Source: VBCK01 sp035511515 (GTDB lineage Bacteria; Pseudomonadota; Gammaproteobacteria; Burkholderiales; Burkholderiaceae_F). From it: a stretch of DNA of 53,666 nt. This document shows, piece after piece, positions 8,494 to 16,785 of this stretch. Positions within the stretch are counted from its first letter, which is position 1. Each line of letters begins with the position of its first letter. The stretch covers positions 1 to 53,666 of the forward strand of contig DATKFG010000004.1 of NCBI GenBank assembly GCA_035511515.1, read 5' to 3'. The translations under genes were made by a program, and so were the position numbers. Under the pieces are notes generated by a model. It saw only the letters and a list, made by a program, of their open reading frames with translations, was not told the DNA's origin and searched no databases.

Positions 8494-8799
8494 TTGGCAA
8501 AACTTTCAGTGATTAACCGCGAGAAAAAGCGCGAGGCGGTGGCGAAGAAGTTTGCCGCCAAGCGCACCGCTCTGAAGGCTCAGATCGGCGACGCCACGCT
8601 GTCGATGGAGGAGCGCCTGGACGCGCAGCGCCGGCTGCAGGCGTTGCCGCGCAACGCCAGCCCGACGCGGCTGCGCAACCGCTGCTCGATCACCGGGCGC
8701 CCGCGCGGCACGTTCCGGATGTTCGGTCTGGGTCGCAACAAGCTGCGGGAAGCCGCGCTGCGCGGCGATATTCCCGGCGTGATCAAGGCCAGCTGGTAG
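8494..8799 (+). CDS. rpsN: 30S ribosomal protein S14 (TTG start)
   Basis: S14 is a late-assembling 30S head protein. The sequence AKLSVINREKKREAVAKKFA, RLQALPRNASPTRLRNRCSI and the end GVIKASW is the long, zinc-free (C-minus) form, 101 residues. The family start is Met-Ala-Lys, and the codon before GCA-AAA is TTG. A GAGG at 8483-8486 lies at suitable distance, so TTG is the start; no ATG or GTG fits. Confidence 0.95.
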   Translation: MAKLSVINREKKREAVAKKFAAKRTALKAQIGDATLSMEERLDAQRRLQALPRNASPTRLRNRCSITGRPRGTFRMFGLGRNKLREAALRGDIPGVIKASW

Positions 8800-8815
8800 G
8801 CGCGGAGTTGTCACG

Positions 8816-9214
8816 ATGAGCATGAGTGATCCGATTGCCGACATGTTGACCCGGATTCGCAACGCCCAGGGCGTCGAGAAAACGGACGTCGCGATGCCGT
8901 CGTCCAAGCTGAAAGTCGCGATCGCGCGGGTGTTGCAGGACGAGGGCTACATTGAAGGGTTCCGGGTCGACGCTGGCACCGGCGGGCACGCCGAGTTGCG
9001 CATAGGCCTGAAGTACTACGCCGGTCGCCCGGTGATCGAGCGTCTCGAGCGGGTCTCCCGCCCGGGCCTTCGCATCTACCGGGGGCGCGACGCTTTGCCG
9101 CAGGTGATGAATGGGCTGGGTGTGGCGATCGTGTCGACCTCCAAAGGCGTGATGACAGACCGCAAGGCGCGCGTGCAGGGCGTCGGCGGCGAGGTCATCT
9201 GCTACGTGGCCTGA
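8816..9214 (+). CDS. rpsH: 30S ribosomal protein S8
   Basis: S8 organises the central domain of 16S rRNA and, in E. coli, represses the spc operon at rplE. It starts MSMSDPIADMLTRIRNAQ and has the C-terminal STSKGVMTDRKAR region followed by GGEVICYVA. Length 132 is normal. Lies 16 bases after rpsN and 10 before rplF. Confidence 0.97.
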   Translation: MSMSDPIADMLTRIRNAQGVEKTDVAMPSSKLKVAIARVLQDEGYIEGFRVDAGTGGHAELRIGLKYYAGRPVIERLERVSRPGLRIYRGRDALPQVMNGLGVAIVSTSKGVMTDRKARVQGVGGEVICYVA

Positions 9215-9224
9215 GGAAACTGCG

Positions 9225-9758
9225 ATGTCCCGAGTTGCACGCATTCCGGTGAGCCTGGTCAAGGGCGTGGAGGCCCAGATCGCTGCTGGCCAGATCGTCG
9301 TGAAGGGCCCGCTGGGGACGCTGAAGCAGGCACTGCACGACCGTGTCCATGTGAAAGTGGCCGACGGAAAGGTCAGCTTCGCGGCGGCCGACGCCTCGCG
9401 CGAGGCCAATGCGATGAGCGGGACCTTGCGGTCGCTGGTGGCGGGCATGGTCGAGGGGGTCACGCGCGGCTTCGAGCGGCGCCTGAGCCTGGTCGGGGTC
9501 GGCTACCGTGCCCAGGCGCAGGGCGACAAGATCACGCTGTCGCTCGGCTTCTCGCACCCGGTCGAGCACCGGATGCCGGCCGGGGTGAAGGTCGAAACCC
9601 CGAGCCAGACCGAGATCGTGGTCAAGGGCCCGGACAAGCAGAAAGTCGGGCAGATCGCGGCCGAATTGCGGGCATTCCGCCCGCCCGAGCCTTACAAGGG
9701 CAAGGGCGTGCGCTACGCCGGTGAGACCGTGATCCTGAAGGAAACGAAGAAGAAGTGA
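9225..9758 (+). CDS. rplF: 50S ribosomal protein L6
   Basis: L6 lies near the factor-binding centre. The 177-residue protein starts MSRVARIPVSLVKGVEAQIA and ends with the signature RPPEPYKGKGVRYAGETV, typical of the second L6 domain. The next gene, rplR, is unusually far (160 bases), the gap being filled by a palindromic repeat. Confidence 0.97.
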   Translation: MSRVARIPVSLVKGVEAQIAAGQIVVKGPLGTLKQALHDRVHVKVADGKVSFAAADASREANAMSGTLRSLVAGMVEGVTRGFERRLSLVGVGYRAQAQGDKITLSLGFSHPVEHRMPAGVKVETPSQTEIVVKGPDKQKVGQIAAELRAFRPPEPYKGKGVRYAGETVILKETKKK

Positions 9759-9776
9759 TGATGGCGATTTTGGAAA

Positions 9777-9906
9777 CCCTCACCCCCTCCCCTCTCCCGC
9801 TGCGCGGGCGAGGGGCGATCGGGCGGCACTGTTTTCTGCGTCTGCGTAGAACAGACGCGGTGGGTCGCCCCTCGCCCGCGCAGCGGGAGAGGGATGGGGG
9901 TGAGGG
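9777..9906. repeat. 130-bp palindromic repeat between rplF and rplR
   Basis: Two nearly perfect inverted arms of about 42 bp (9777-9818 and 9865-9906) begin CCCTCACCCCCTCCCCTCTC and end GGGGTGAGGG, with internal sub-palindromes around CCCGCTGCGCGGG. The 46-bp centre holds another hairpin (GCGTCTG...CAGACGC). Copies lie at 29408 and 51850, a truncated one at 34962 and a variant at 48431. The transcript should fold into a long stem between two ribosomal genes. No T-run follows the right arm, and rplR starts 13 bases later. Confidence 0.93.
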
Positions 9907-9918
9907 GGGGCCGCTGCG

Positions 9919-10287
9919 ATGATCGACAAGAAACAACTGCGTTTGCGCCGCGCCCAGGCGACGCGACAGCGCATCGCCCTGCAGAGGATGAACCGGCTGG
10001 CCGTGCATCGGACCAACCTGAACATCTACGCGTCGGTGCTGTCGCCCGACGGCGGCCATGTGCTGGTGTCCGCCTCGACCCTCGAGCAGGAGGTGCGCAA
10101 TCAATTGACCGGGGCCAAAGGTCGGGGCGGCAACACGGCCGCGGCCAAGATCGTCGGTACCCGGATTGCGCGCAAGGCGGTTGCGGCGGGAATCGATCGG
10201 GTCGCCTTCGATCGCTCCGGTTTTCATTACCACGGCCGGGTCAAGGCCTTGGCCGAGGCGGCGCGCGAGGCCGGACTGAAGATCTGA
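9919..10287 (+). CDS. rplR: 50S ribosomal protein L18
   Basis: L18 binds 5S rRNA. Family features are KKQLRLRRAQATRQRI, AVHRTNLNIYASVL and the C-terminal DRSGFHYHGRVKALAEAARE. Length 122. The Shine-Dalgarno-like GAGGGGGG before the ATG is supplied by the end of the palindromic repeat, so the insertion seems to provide part of the ribosome-binding site. Confidence 0.96.
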   Translation: MIDKKQLRLRRAQATRQRIALQRMNRLAVHRTNLNIYASVLSPDGGHVLVSASTLEQEVRNQLTGAKGRGGNTAAAKIVGTRIARKAVAAGIDRVAFDRSGFHYHGRVKALAEAAREAGLKI

Positions 10288-10303
10288 GGAACAGGAACCG
10301 ACA

Positions 10304-10831
10304 ATGGCAAGAATCCAACCGAAGAGCCTGGGCGAAGCACGCGATGACGGCCTGCGCGAGAAGATGATCGCCGTCAACCGCGTCACCAAGGTCGTCAAGG
10401 GCGGCCGTATCCTGGGTTTTGCGGCGCTGACCGTGGTGGGCGACGGTGACGGCCGCATCGGGATGGGCAAGGGCAAGGCGCGCGAGGTGCCGGTCGCGAT
10501 CCAGAAGGCGATGGAGCGCGCCCGCCGCGGGATGGCCCGCGTGCCCCTGCGCAACGGGACGCTGCAACACGCCGTTGCCGCCAAGCACGGCGCCGCCAGG
10601 GTGATGCTGGCGCCGGCGGCCGAGGGAACTGGAGTGATCGCCGGCGGTCCCATGAGAGCCATCTTCGACGTGATGGGGGTGCGCAACGTGGTGGCCAAGT
10701 CACACGGCTCGACCAACCCCTACAACATGGTGCGCGCGACGCTGAAGGCGATGCAGGAGCTGCGCACGCCGGCGGAGATCGCGGCCAAGCGCGGCAAGTC
10801 GGTCGAGGACATCAGCGGCGGCAAGAAATGA
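10304..10831 (+). CDS. rpsE: 30S ribosomal protein S5
   Basis: S5 affects decoding fidelity. Motifs are EKMIAVNRVTKVVKGGRILG, GMGKGKAREVPVAI and ARVMLAPAAEGTGVIAGGP. Length 175 is normal. Its stop overlaps the rpmD ATG by four bases. Confidence 0.97.
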   Translation: MARIQPKSLGEARDDGLREKMIAVNRVTKVVKGGRILGFAALTVVGDGDGRIGMGKGKAREVPVAIQKAMERARRGMARVPLRNGTLQHAVAAKHGAARVMLAPAAEGTGVIAGGPMRAIFDVMGVRNVVAKSHGSTNPYNMVRATLKAMQELRTPAEIAAKRGKSVEDISGGKK

Positions 10832-11007
10832 CGAAAAGGACGGTCACGGTGACGCTCGTCAAGAGCGTGGCGGGCACCCGCTCGGACCACCGGGCCACGG
10901 TGCTCGGACTGGGTTTGAAGCGGATCAACCAGGCCCGCCAGCTGGAGGACACCCCGGCCGTGCGGGGCATGATCAACAAGGTCTCCTACCTGTTGAAGGT
11001 GGGCTGA
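10828..11007 (+). CDS. rpmD: 50S ribosomal protein L30
   Basis: This 59-residue protein starts MTKRTVTVTLVKSVAGTRSD and continues with the conserved VLGLGLKRINQ and a C-terminal GMINKVSYLLKV. It overlaps the rpsE stop (ATGA) and precedes rplO by 40 bases, the usual order rpsE-rpmD-rplO. Confidence 0.95.
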   Translation: MTKRTVTVTLVKSVAGTRSDHRATVLGLGLKRINQARQLEDTPAVRGMINKVSYLLKVG

Positions 11008-11047
11008 TGGGCGCCATATACCACTCTTACTCCGTCCCGGGGCAACC

Positions 11048-11482
11048 ATGCGACTGAATTCGATCAAGGCGCCCGCTGGCGCTCGCAGCCCGCGGCATCG
11101 GGTCGGCCGCGGCATTGGCAGCGGTTGGGGCAAGACGGCCGGGCGCGGCCACAAGGGGCAGCGCGCGCGTGCCGGCGGCTACCACAAGATCGGCTTCGAG
11201 GGCGGACAGATGCCGCTGCATCGGCGCCTGCCCAAGCGCGGATTCAAATCGCTGTCGCGCCGCTTCGTGGTCACGGTCCGGCTGGGAGACCTCGAGCGCC
11301 TGCAGGCCGAGCAAATCGACCTGGCGGTGCTGAAGCAGGCGGGGCTCGCACCGGATCTTGCCCTGTCGGCACGGATCGTTCGGACCGGCCAGATCAAGCG
11401 CCGGATCACGGTGCAGGGGCTGGGCGTGACGGCCGGCGCGCGCGCCGCCATCGAGGCCGCCGGCGGCTCGGTGGCCGGCTGA
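11048..11482 (+). CDS. rplO: 50S ribosomal protein L15
   Basis: L15 is a late assembly protein. The signature is the Gly/Arg-rich N-terminus MRLNSIKAPAGARSPRHRVG followed by GKTAGRGHKGQRARAGG and FEGGQMPLHRRLPKRGF. Length 144. secY follows after 32 bases. Confidence 0.97.
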   Translation: MRLNSIKAPAGARSPRHRVGRGIGSGWGKTAGRGHKGQRARAGGYHKIGFEGGQMPLHRRLPKRGFKSLSRRFVVTVRLGDLERLQAEQIDLAVLKQAGLAPDLALSARIVRTGQIKRRITVQGLGVTAGARAAIEAAGGSVAG

Positions 11483-11514
11483 GATCCCCGGTAGCAGGCG
11501 GGCAAGGAACACAC

Positions 11515-12852
11515 GTGTCGACTCAAGCAGCAGCGATTATGGGCAAGACCGGAAAGTACGCGGACCTGAAGCGCCGGGCTGTGTTTTTGCTGCTCGCGCT
11601 CGTCGTGTACCGGATCGGCACGCACATCCCGGTGCCGCTGATCAATCCGGACGAGTTCCACAAGTTCTTCGAGTCGCAGCAGGGCGGCATCTTCGGGCTG
11701 CTGAACATGTTCGCCGGCGGCGCGCTCGGACGCTTTTCGATCTTCTCGATCGGGATCATGCCGTACATATCGGCCTCGATCATCCTGCAGATGCTCACTT
11801 ACGTGCTGCCCTCGCTGGAGGCGTTGCGCAAAGAGGGCGAATCGGGTCGCCGCAAGGTGACGCAGTACACGCGCTACGCCACGGTCGGGGTCGCGACCAT
11901 CCAGTCCTGGATGGCGATCAAGGCGATCGAGTCGGTGCCGAACCTGGTGGTGCAGCCCGGCCTCACATTCGAGTTCATCGGCGTGGTGTCGCTGGTGACC
12001 GGGTGCCTGTTCCTGATGTGGCTGGGCGAGCAGATCACCGAGCGGGGCCTGGGCAACGGCATATCGATCGTGATTTTCTCCGGCATCGCCGCCGGGCTGC
12101 CCGGCGCGCTCGGCCGGATGTTCGAGCTGGTGCGCACCGGAGCCCTCGGCTACCTGGCGTTCTTCACGATCGTCGCGCTGGTGGTGCTGGTGACCGGCTT
12201 CGTCGTGTACGTCGAGCGCGGCCAGCGGCGCATCGTGGTCAATTACGCCAAGCGCCAGGTCGGCAACCGGGTCTACGGCGGCCAGAGCTCCTATCTGCCG
12301 CTGAAACTGAACATGTCGGGCGTGATCCCGCCCATTTTCGCGTCCTCGATCGTGCTGTTCCCGGCCACGGTGGCCAGCTGGCTTTCGTCTTCGGGCGATG
12401 CCACCCGCTGGATCCGCGACCTGGCCGCCGCCCTGCAGCACGGACAGCCGCTGTACCTTCTGCTGTACGCGAGCCTGATCATTTTCTTCTGCTTCTTCTA
12501 TACGGCGCTGGTGTTCAACAGCAAGGAGCAGGCCGAGAACCTGAAGAAGAGCGGAGCCTTCGTGCCCGGCATACGTCCGGGCGAGCAGACCGCCCGCCAC
12601 GTCGACCGGATCCTGCTGCGGCTGACGCTGGTCGGAGCGTTGTACGTCACGTTGGTGTGCATGGTGCCCGAGTTCCTGTACCTGCGCTGGAGCGTTCCGT
12701 TCTACTTCGGCGGGACCTCGTTGATGATCGTGGTGGTGGTGACGATGGACTTCCAGTCACAGGTGTACGCCTACATGATGACGCACCAGTACGAGTCGCT
12801 GCTGAAGAAGACGAACTTCCGCGGGCTCGGCGGCGCAGGGCTGACACGGTAG
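11515..12852 (+). CDS. secY: Protein translocase subunit SecY (GTG start)
   Basis: SecY is the channel of the Sec translocon in the inner membrane. A GTG at 11515 with AAGGA seven bases upstream gives 445 residues, the family length; the open frame extends further upstream only as a shadow of rplO. Ten hydrophobic segments can be seen. Motifs are RRAVFLLLALVVYRIGTHIP in TM1, the plug region rich in Gly/Phe (GGALGRFSIFSIGIMPYIS), and the cytosolic loops with NYAKRQVG and VPGIRPGEQT. Position after rplO is conserved. Confidence 0.97.
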   Translation: MSTQAAAIMGKTGKYADLKRRAVFLLLALVVYRIGTHIPVPLINPDEFHKFFESQQGGIFGLLNMFAGGALGRFSIFSIGIMPYISASIILQMLTYVLPSLEALRKEGESGRRKVTQYTRYATVGVATIQSWMAIKAIESVPNLVVQPGLTFEFIGVVSLVTGCLFLMWLGEQITERGLGNGISIVIFSGIAAGLPGALGRMFELVRTGALGYLAFFTIVALVVLVTGFVVYVERGQRRIVVNYAKRQVGNRVYGGQSSYLPLKLNMSGVIPPIFASSIVLFPATVASWLSSSGDATRWIRDLAAALQHGQPLYLLLYASLIIFFCFFYTALVFNSKEQAENLKKSGAFVPGIRPGEQTARHVDRILLRLTLVGALYVTLVCMVPEFLYLRWSVPFYFGGTSLMIVVVVTMDFQSQVYAYMMTHQYESLLKKTNFRGLGGAGLTR

Positions 12853-12855
12853 CCG

Positions 12856-13074
12856 ATGTCCAAGGATGACGTCATTCAGATGCAGGGAGAGATACTGGAG
12901 AACCTCCCCAACGCGACGTTTCGCGTCAAGCTGGAAAACGGGCACGTGGTGCTGGGACATATCTCGGGCAAGATGCGGATGCACTACATCCGGATCCTGC
13001 CGGGCGACAAGGTGACGGTGGAACTGACGCCCTATGACCTGTCGCGCGCGCGCATCGTGTTCAGGGCCAAGTGA
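12856..13074 (+). CDS. infA: Translation initiation factor IF-1
   Basis: The 72-residue OB-fold protein blocks the ribosomal A site during initiation. The sequence MSKDDVIQMQGEILENLPNA, then FRVKLENGHVVLGHISGKMR and PYDLSRARIVFRAK is unmistakable. It begins four bases after the secY stop. Betaproteobacteria often carry infA here, between secY and rpmJ. Confidence 0.97.
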   Translation: MSKDDVIQMQGEILENLPNATFRVKLENGHVVLGHISGKMRMHYIRILPGDKVTVELTPYDLSRARIVFRAK

Positions 13075-13123
13075 AAGTGAAGCGGCAAAATGGCGTGGCG
13101 CCATTTGCCGAAGGGAGAGATGG

Positions 13124-13237
13124 ATGAAAGTGATGGCATCGGTGAAGAAGATGTGTCGCAAGTGCAAGCTGATCCGGCGCAAGCGCGTGGTGCGCGTGAT
13201 CTGCACGGACCCGCGCCACAAGCAGCGGCAGGGTTGA
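13124..13237 (+). CDS. rpmJ: 50S ribosomal protein L36
   Basis: This is the smallest ribosomal protein, 37 residues starting MKVMASVKKMCRKCKLIRRK and ending DPRHKQRQG. The zinc ribbon is intact (Cys11, Cys14, Cys27, His32). GGGAGAG lies just upstream of the ATG. An in-frame start at 13034 would overlap infA and was rejected. Confidence 0.95.
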   Translation: MKVMASVKKMCRKCKLIRRKRVVRVICTDPRHKQRQG

Positions 13238-13250
13238 GGGAGCCGAGGGC

Positions 13251-13625
13251 ATGGCACGTATCGCTGGGATCAACATTCCTCCACAGCAGCATGCCGAGAT
13301 CGGCCTGACGGCGATCTTCGGCATCGGGCGCGCGCGCGCGCGGGCGATCCTGGATGCGGTCCGGGTTCCGCACGCGAAAAAGGTCAAGGAGCTCACCGAC
13401 GGCGAGCTGGAGCGCATCCGCGAGGCCGTGTCGCGCTTCACGGTCGAGGGCGACTTGCGCCGCGAGATCCAGCTGTCGATCAAGCGGCTGATCGACCTGG
13501 GCTGCTATCGGGGCGTGCGGCATCGCAAGGGGCTGCCGGTTCGCGGACAGCGTACCCGCACCAACGCGCGCACGCGCAAGGGGCCGCGCAAGGCGGGCGT
13601 GGCGCTGAAGAAGAGCGTGGCGTAA
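13251..13625 (+). CDS. rpsM: 30S ribosomal protein S13
   Basis: S13 touches the P-site tRNA and forms intersubunit bridges. Family motifs are MARIAGINIPPQQHAEIGLT, FGIGRARARAIL, then YRGVRHRKGLPVRGQRTRTN and NARTRKGPRK. Length 124. First gene of the alpha operon; only 13 bases separate it from rpmJ, so no separate promoter is evident. Confidence 0.97.
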   Translation: MARIAGINIPPQQHAEIGLTAIFGIGRARARAILDAVRVPHAKKVKELTDGELERIREAVSRFTVEGDLRREIQLSIKRLIDLGCYRGVRHRKGLPVRGQRTRTNARTRKGPRKAGVALKKSVA

Positions 13626-13661
13626 GACGATGCGGTCCCGTACTCACCTGGAAGGCTAGCG

Positions 13662-14075
13662 ATGGCAACGCGGAATCCGAATCAGCAGCAGGCCGGCGGC
13701 CAGCGCGTGCGCAAGAAGGTCAAGAAGAACGTGGCCGAGGGCATCGCGCATATCCACGCCTCGTTCAACAACACGATCATCACGATCACCGACCGCCAGG
13801 GCAACGCGTTGTCGTGGGCCAGCAGCGGCGGCGCCGGATTCAAGGGCTCGCGCAAATCCACGCCTTTTGCGGCCCAGGTCGCGGCCGAGGCGGCCGGACG
13901 GGCGGCGTTGGAGTGCGGAGTCAAGAACCTGGAGGTGCGGATCTCGGGTCCTGGTCCCGGGCGCGAATCGTCGGTGCGGGCGCTGAACGCGTGCGGTTTC
14001 CGGATCGCCTCGATCCAGGACATCACGCCGGTTCCGCACAACGGCTGCCGCCCGCCGAAGCGGCGCCGGGTCTGA
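13662..14075 (+). CDS. rpsK: 30S ribosomal protein S11
   Basis: S11 is on the 30S platform near the mRNA exit. Motifs are GIAHIHASFNNTIITITDRQ, GGAGFKGSRKSTPFAAQVAA and the C-terminal DITPVPHNGCRPPKRRRV. Length 137 with a Gln-rich N-terminus. The next gene, rpsD, lies 215 bases away, an unusually large gap. Confidence 0.97.
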   Translation: MATRNPNQQQAGGQRVRKKVKKNVAEGIAHIHASFNNTIITITDRQGNALSWASSGGAGFKGSRKSTPFAAQVAAEAAGRAALECGVKNLEVRISGPGPGRESSVRALNACGFRIASIQDITPVPHNGCRPPKRRRV

Positions 14076-14116
14076 GCCGGTGACCTGCGCGACACGCTTT
14101 CATTGGCTGGGGGAGC

Positions 14117-14141
14117 GCGAGGGGGTGCCCGGCCCCCTCGC
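14117..14141. repeat. GC-rich hairpin between rpsK and rpsD
   Basis: A perfect 9-bp stem (GCGAGGGGG with CCCCCTCGC) encloses a seven-base loop. A TTTTCGG follows about 15 bases later, too far for a classical intrinsic terminator. It may attenuate transcription or take part in regulation of the following rpsD-rpoA-rplQ genes; function is unknown. Confidence 0.55.
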
Positions 14142-14219
14142 AGCCGATCCTCCGGTTTTCGGCCGAGGGCCGAGGTGTAAATCGAAGCTACGGCGTCAAA
14201 CAATAGTAGGAGCAGCATA

Positions 14220-14252
14220 ATGGGCTACGACAATCTGGCAACGGCCGAGTAA
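14220..14252 (+). CDS. Possible ten-codon leader ORF before rpsD
   Basis: ATG at 14220 is preceded by TAGGAG with exactly seven bases of spacing, a better ribosome-binding site than many genes here have. It reads MGYDNLATAE and ends with TAA, 38 bases before the rpsD start. It could be a leader peptide that couples to S4 translation, the remnant of a longer gene, or chance. I recognise no family. Confidence 0.35.
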   Translation: MGYDNLATAE

Positions 14253-14290
14253 CGGCGCGGCAGCGCACACAGCGAGCAGGGAAACAGAAC

Positions 14291-14914
14291 ATGGCACGCT
14301 ATACCGGAGCGAAACTGAAACTGTCGCGCCGCGAAGGAACGGACCTTTTCCTCAAAAGCGCCCGCCGTTCGCTCGACAGCAAGTGCAAGGCGGACAGCAA
14401 GCCCGGGCAGCACGGGCGCATCTCCGGCGCCAGGCTGTCGGACTACGGCGTGCAGTTGCGCGAGAAACAGAAAATCAAGCGGATGTACGGCTTGCTGGAG
14501 CGGCAGTTCCGGCGCTATTTCGCCGAGGCCGGGCGGCGCAAGGGCAACACCGGCTCGAATTTGATCACGTTGCTGGAGTCGCGCCTGGACAACGTCGTGT
14601 ACCGGATGGGGTTCGGCTCGACGCGGTCGGAGGCCCGCCAGCTCGTGTCGCACCGGGCCATCGCGCTCAACGGCCGCATTGCCAACATCGCCTCGATGCT
14701 GGTTGCGGCGGGCGACACGATCAGCGTGCGCGAAGGCGCGCGCACGCAGGCGCGCATCCAGGAGGCCCTGTCGCTGGCCGAGCAGAGCGGTTTTCCGTCA
14801 TGGGTCGAGGTCGACCCGAAGAAGTTCGAAGGGCGCTTCAAGTCGGTTCCGGACCGGGGCGACGTGGCGCAGGATGTGAACGAATCCCTGGTCGTCGAGT
14901 TGTATTCACGTTAG
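14291..14914 (+). CDS. rpsD: 30S ribosomal protein S4
   Basis: S4 nucleates 30S assembly and in E. coli represses the alpha operon. The sequence MARYTGAKLKLSRREGTDLF, the S4 domain LESRLDNVVYRMGFGSTRSE with ARQLVSHRAIALNG, and an ending VVELYSR are typical. Length 207. It is preceded by AGCAGGGAAACAGAAC rather than a strong Shine-Dalgarno sequence. Confidence 0.97.
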   Translation: MARYTGAKLKLSRREGTDLFLKSARRSLDSKCKADSKPGQHGRISGARLSDYGVQLREKQKIKRMYGLLERQFRRYFAEAGRRKGNTGSNLITLLESRLDNVVYRMGFGSTRSEARQLVSHRAIALNGRIANIASMLVAAGDTISVREGARTQARIQEALSLAEQSGFPSWVEVDPKKFEGRFKSVPDRGDVAQDVNESLVVELYSR

Positions 14915-14974
14915 TCCACATCATTGCCAGCCTTATCGGTGTAACGAACCGAGGGTATTGGAAAGGAATAGTCA

Positions 14975-15955
14975 ATGAACAACGCAGGTCTTTTGAAGCC
15001 ACGAGCCATTGAAGTCGAGTCGATCGGGCCGCACCAGGCCATCGTGACGATGGAGCCGTTCGAGCGCGGCTACGGGCACACGCTGGGCAATGCGCTGCGC
15101 CGGATCCTGTTGTCCTCGATGGTCGGATACGCCCCGACCGAGGCTCAGATCGCGGGCGTCGTCCACGAGTACTCCACCATCGACGGGGTGCGCGAGGACG
15201 TCGTCGACATCCTGCTGAATCTGAAAGGGGTTGTGTTCAAGCTGCACAACCGCGACGAGGTCACGCTGACGCTGAAAAAGGAAGGCGAAGGCGTGGTGCA
15301 CGCCTCGGACATCGAGCTGCCGCACGATGTCGAAATCGTCAATCCGGACCACCTGATCGCGCACCTGACCGCGGGCGGCCGCCTGGAGCTGCAGCTCAAG
15401 GTCGAAAAGGGCCGCGGCTACGTACCGGGCAATGTGCGGGCTTTCGCCGACGACCACAGCAAGACGATCGGACGGATCGTGATGGATGCGTCGTTCTCCC
15501 CGGTGCGGCGGGTCAGCTACACGGTCGAGAGCGCGCGCGTGGAGCAGCGCACCGACCTGGACAAACTGGTGATGACGATCGAGACCAACGGCGCGATCGG
15601 CCCCGAAGAAGCCGTGCGGCAATCGGCCCGGATCCTGGTCGAGCAGCTGTCGGTGTTCGCCGCGCTGGAAGGCACCGCCGAGCCCGTGCTGTCGCAGCGC
15701 ACTTCCCCGTCGGTCGACCCGATCCTGTTGCGCCCGGTCGATGACCTGGAGTTGACGGTGCGATCGGCCAACTGCCTGAAGGCCGAGAACATCTACTACA
15801 TCGGCGACCTGATCCAGCGCACCGAAAACGAGTTGCTGAAGACCCCGAACCTGGGCCGCAAGTCGTTGAACGAGATCAAGGAAGTGCTGGCGGCGCGGGG
15901 CCTGACGCTGGGCATGAAGCTGGAGAACTGGCCGCCGCAGGGTCTGGAAAAGTAA
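14975..15955 (+). CDS. rpoA: RNA polymerase alpha subunit
   Basis: The alpha subunit (326 residues) dimerises through its N-terminal domain to assemble beta and beta', and its C-terminal domain binds UP elements and activators. The NTD motif EPFERGYGHTLGNALRRILL and the CTD motifs RSANCLKAENIYYIGDL and TPNLGRKSLNEIKEVL are clear. GGAAAGGAATAGTCA precedes the ATG. Confidence 0.98.
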   Translation: MNNAGLLKPRAIEVESIGPHQAIVTMEPFERGYGHTLGNALRRILLSSMVGYAPTEAQIAGVVHEYSTIDGVREDVVDILLNLKGVVFKLHNRDEVTLTLKKEGEGVVHASDIELPHDVEIVNPDHLIAHLTAGGRLELQLKVEKGRGYVPGNVRAFADDHSKTIGRIVMDASFSPVRRVSYTVESARVEQRTDLDKLVMTIETNGAIGPEEAVRQSARILVEQLSVFAALEGTAEPVLSQRTSPSVDPILLRPVDDLELTVRSANCLKAENIYYIGDLIQRTENELLKTPNLGRKSLNEIKEVLAARGLTLGMKLENWPPQGLEK

Positions 15956-15968
15956 CGGGGAAAGAATC

Positions 15969-16373
15969 ATGCGTCACGGACACGGACTGCGGAAGCTGAA
16001 CCGCACGACCAGCCATCGGCTGGCGATGCTGCGCAACATGTCCAACTCGCTGCTGCGCCACGAGTTGATCCGCACCACGCTGCCCAAAGCCAAGGAACTG
16101 CGGCGGGTGGTAGAGCCGCTGATCACGCTCGGCAAGGAGCCGACGCTGGCCAACCGGCGCCTGGCCTTCGACCGGCTGCGCGACCGCGACGTTGTGGTCA
16201 AGCTGTTCGCGGAGCTCGGGCCCCGCTACAAGGCCCGCAAGGGCGGCTACACGCGGATCCTGAAGTTCGGCTTCCGGGTGGGCGACAACGCGCCGCTGGC
16301 GCTGATGGAACTGGTCGACCGGCCCCAGCCCGAGGCTGCCGCGCCGGAGGCGAAGCCGGCGGCCAGCGGCTGA
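15969..16373 (+). CDS. rplQ: 50S ribosomal protein L17
   Basis: L17 lies near the exit tunnel. It starts MRHGHGLRKLNRTTSHRLAM and has LITLGKEPTLANRRLAF and GGYTRILKFGFRVGDNAPLA. The last 20 residues are Ala/Pro/Glu-rich, making it 134 long. It ends the alpha operon, with cutA starting four bases later. Confidence 0.97.
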   Translation: MRHGHGLRKLNRTTSHRLAMLRNMSNSLLRHELIRTTLPKAKELRRVVEPLITLGKEPTLANRRLAFDRLRDRDVVVKLFAELGPRYKARKGGYTRILKFGFRVGDNAPLALMELVDRPQPEAAAPEAKPAASG

Positions 16374-16377
16374 CCGA

Positions 16378-16725
16378 ATGAGCGAGTCCAGCGGCGTTTT
16401 GCTGGTGCTCACCAACTGTCCGGACGCCGCCACGGCCACGGACATCCGGCGCGAACTGGTGAACGCGCGTTTGGCCGCGTGCGTGAACCAACTCGGACCG
16501 GTGCATTCCACCTACCACTGGCAGGGGGCCATCGAGGAAACCTCGGAGGTCACGCTGCTGATCAAGACCACCCGCGATCGCTACGCGGCATTGGAGGCAC
16601 AGCTGCGACGGCTGCACCCGTATTCGGTGCCGGAAATCATCGCCATTGCGGTCGAGCGTGGATGTCCGCACTACCTGACGTGGGTAATTTCGGAGACCCG
16701 CGCCGATACTGAACAGAAAGAGTAG
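16378..16725 (+). CDS. cutA: CutA-type divalent cation tolerance protein
   Basis: CutA forms very stable trimers; the E. coli protein was linked to copper tolerance, and its real role is unsettled. Visible features are the fold core VLTNCPDAATATDIRRELVN, the motif AACVNQLGPVHSTYHWQG and EVTLLIKTTRDRY, ending with YLTWV. Length 115 is normal. It follows rplQ by four bases and is probably co-transcribed with the alpha operon. Confidence 0.92.
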   Translation: MSESSGVLLVLTNCPDAATATDIRRELVNARLAACVNQLGPVHSTYHWQGAIEETSEVTLLIKTTRDRYAALEAQLRRLHPYSVPEIIAIAVERGCPHYLTWVISETRADTEQKE

Positions 16726-16785
16726 TTGTCATTCACTCGTCATGGGGGTCCCATACAGTAAAGGTTAATAACGCGTAGACACGGC

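Noticed and set aside
9777..9906. CRISPR array
   Set aside because: The palindromic repeats are single scattered copies, not regularly spaced, with no cas genes in the window.
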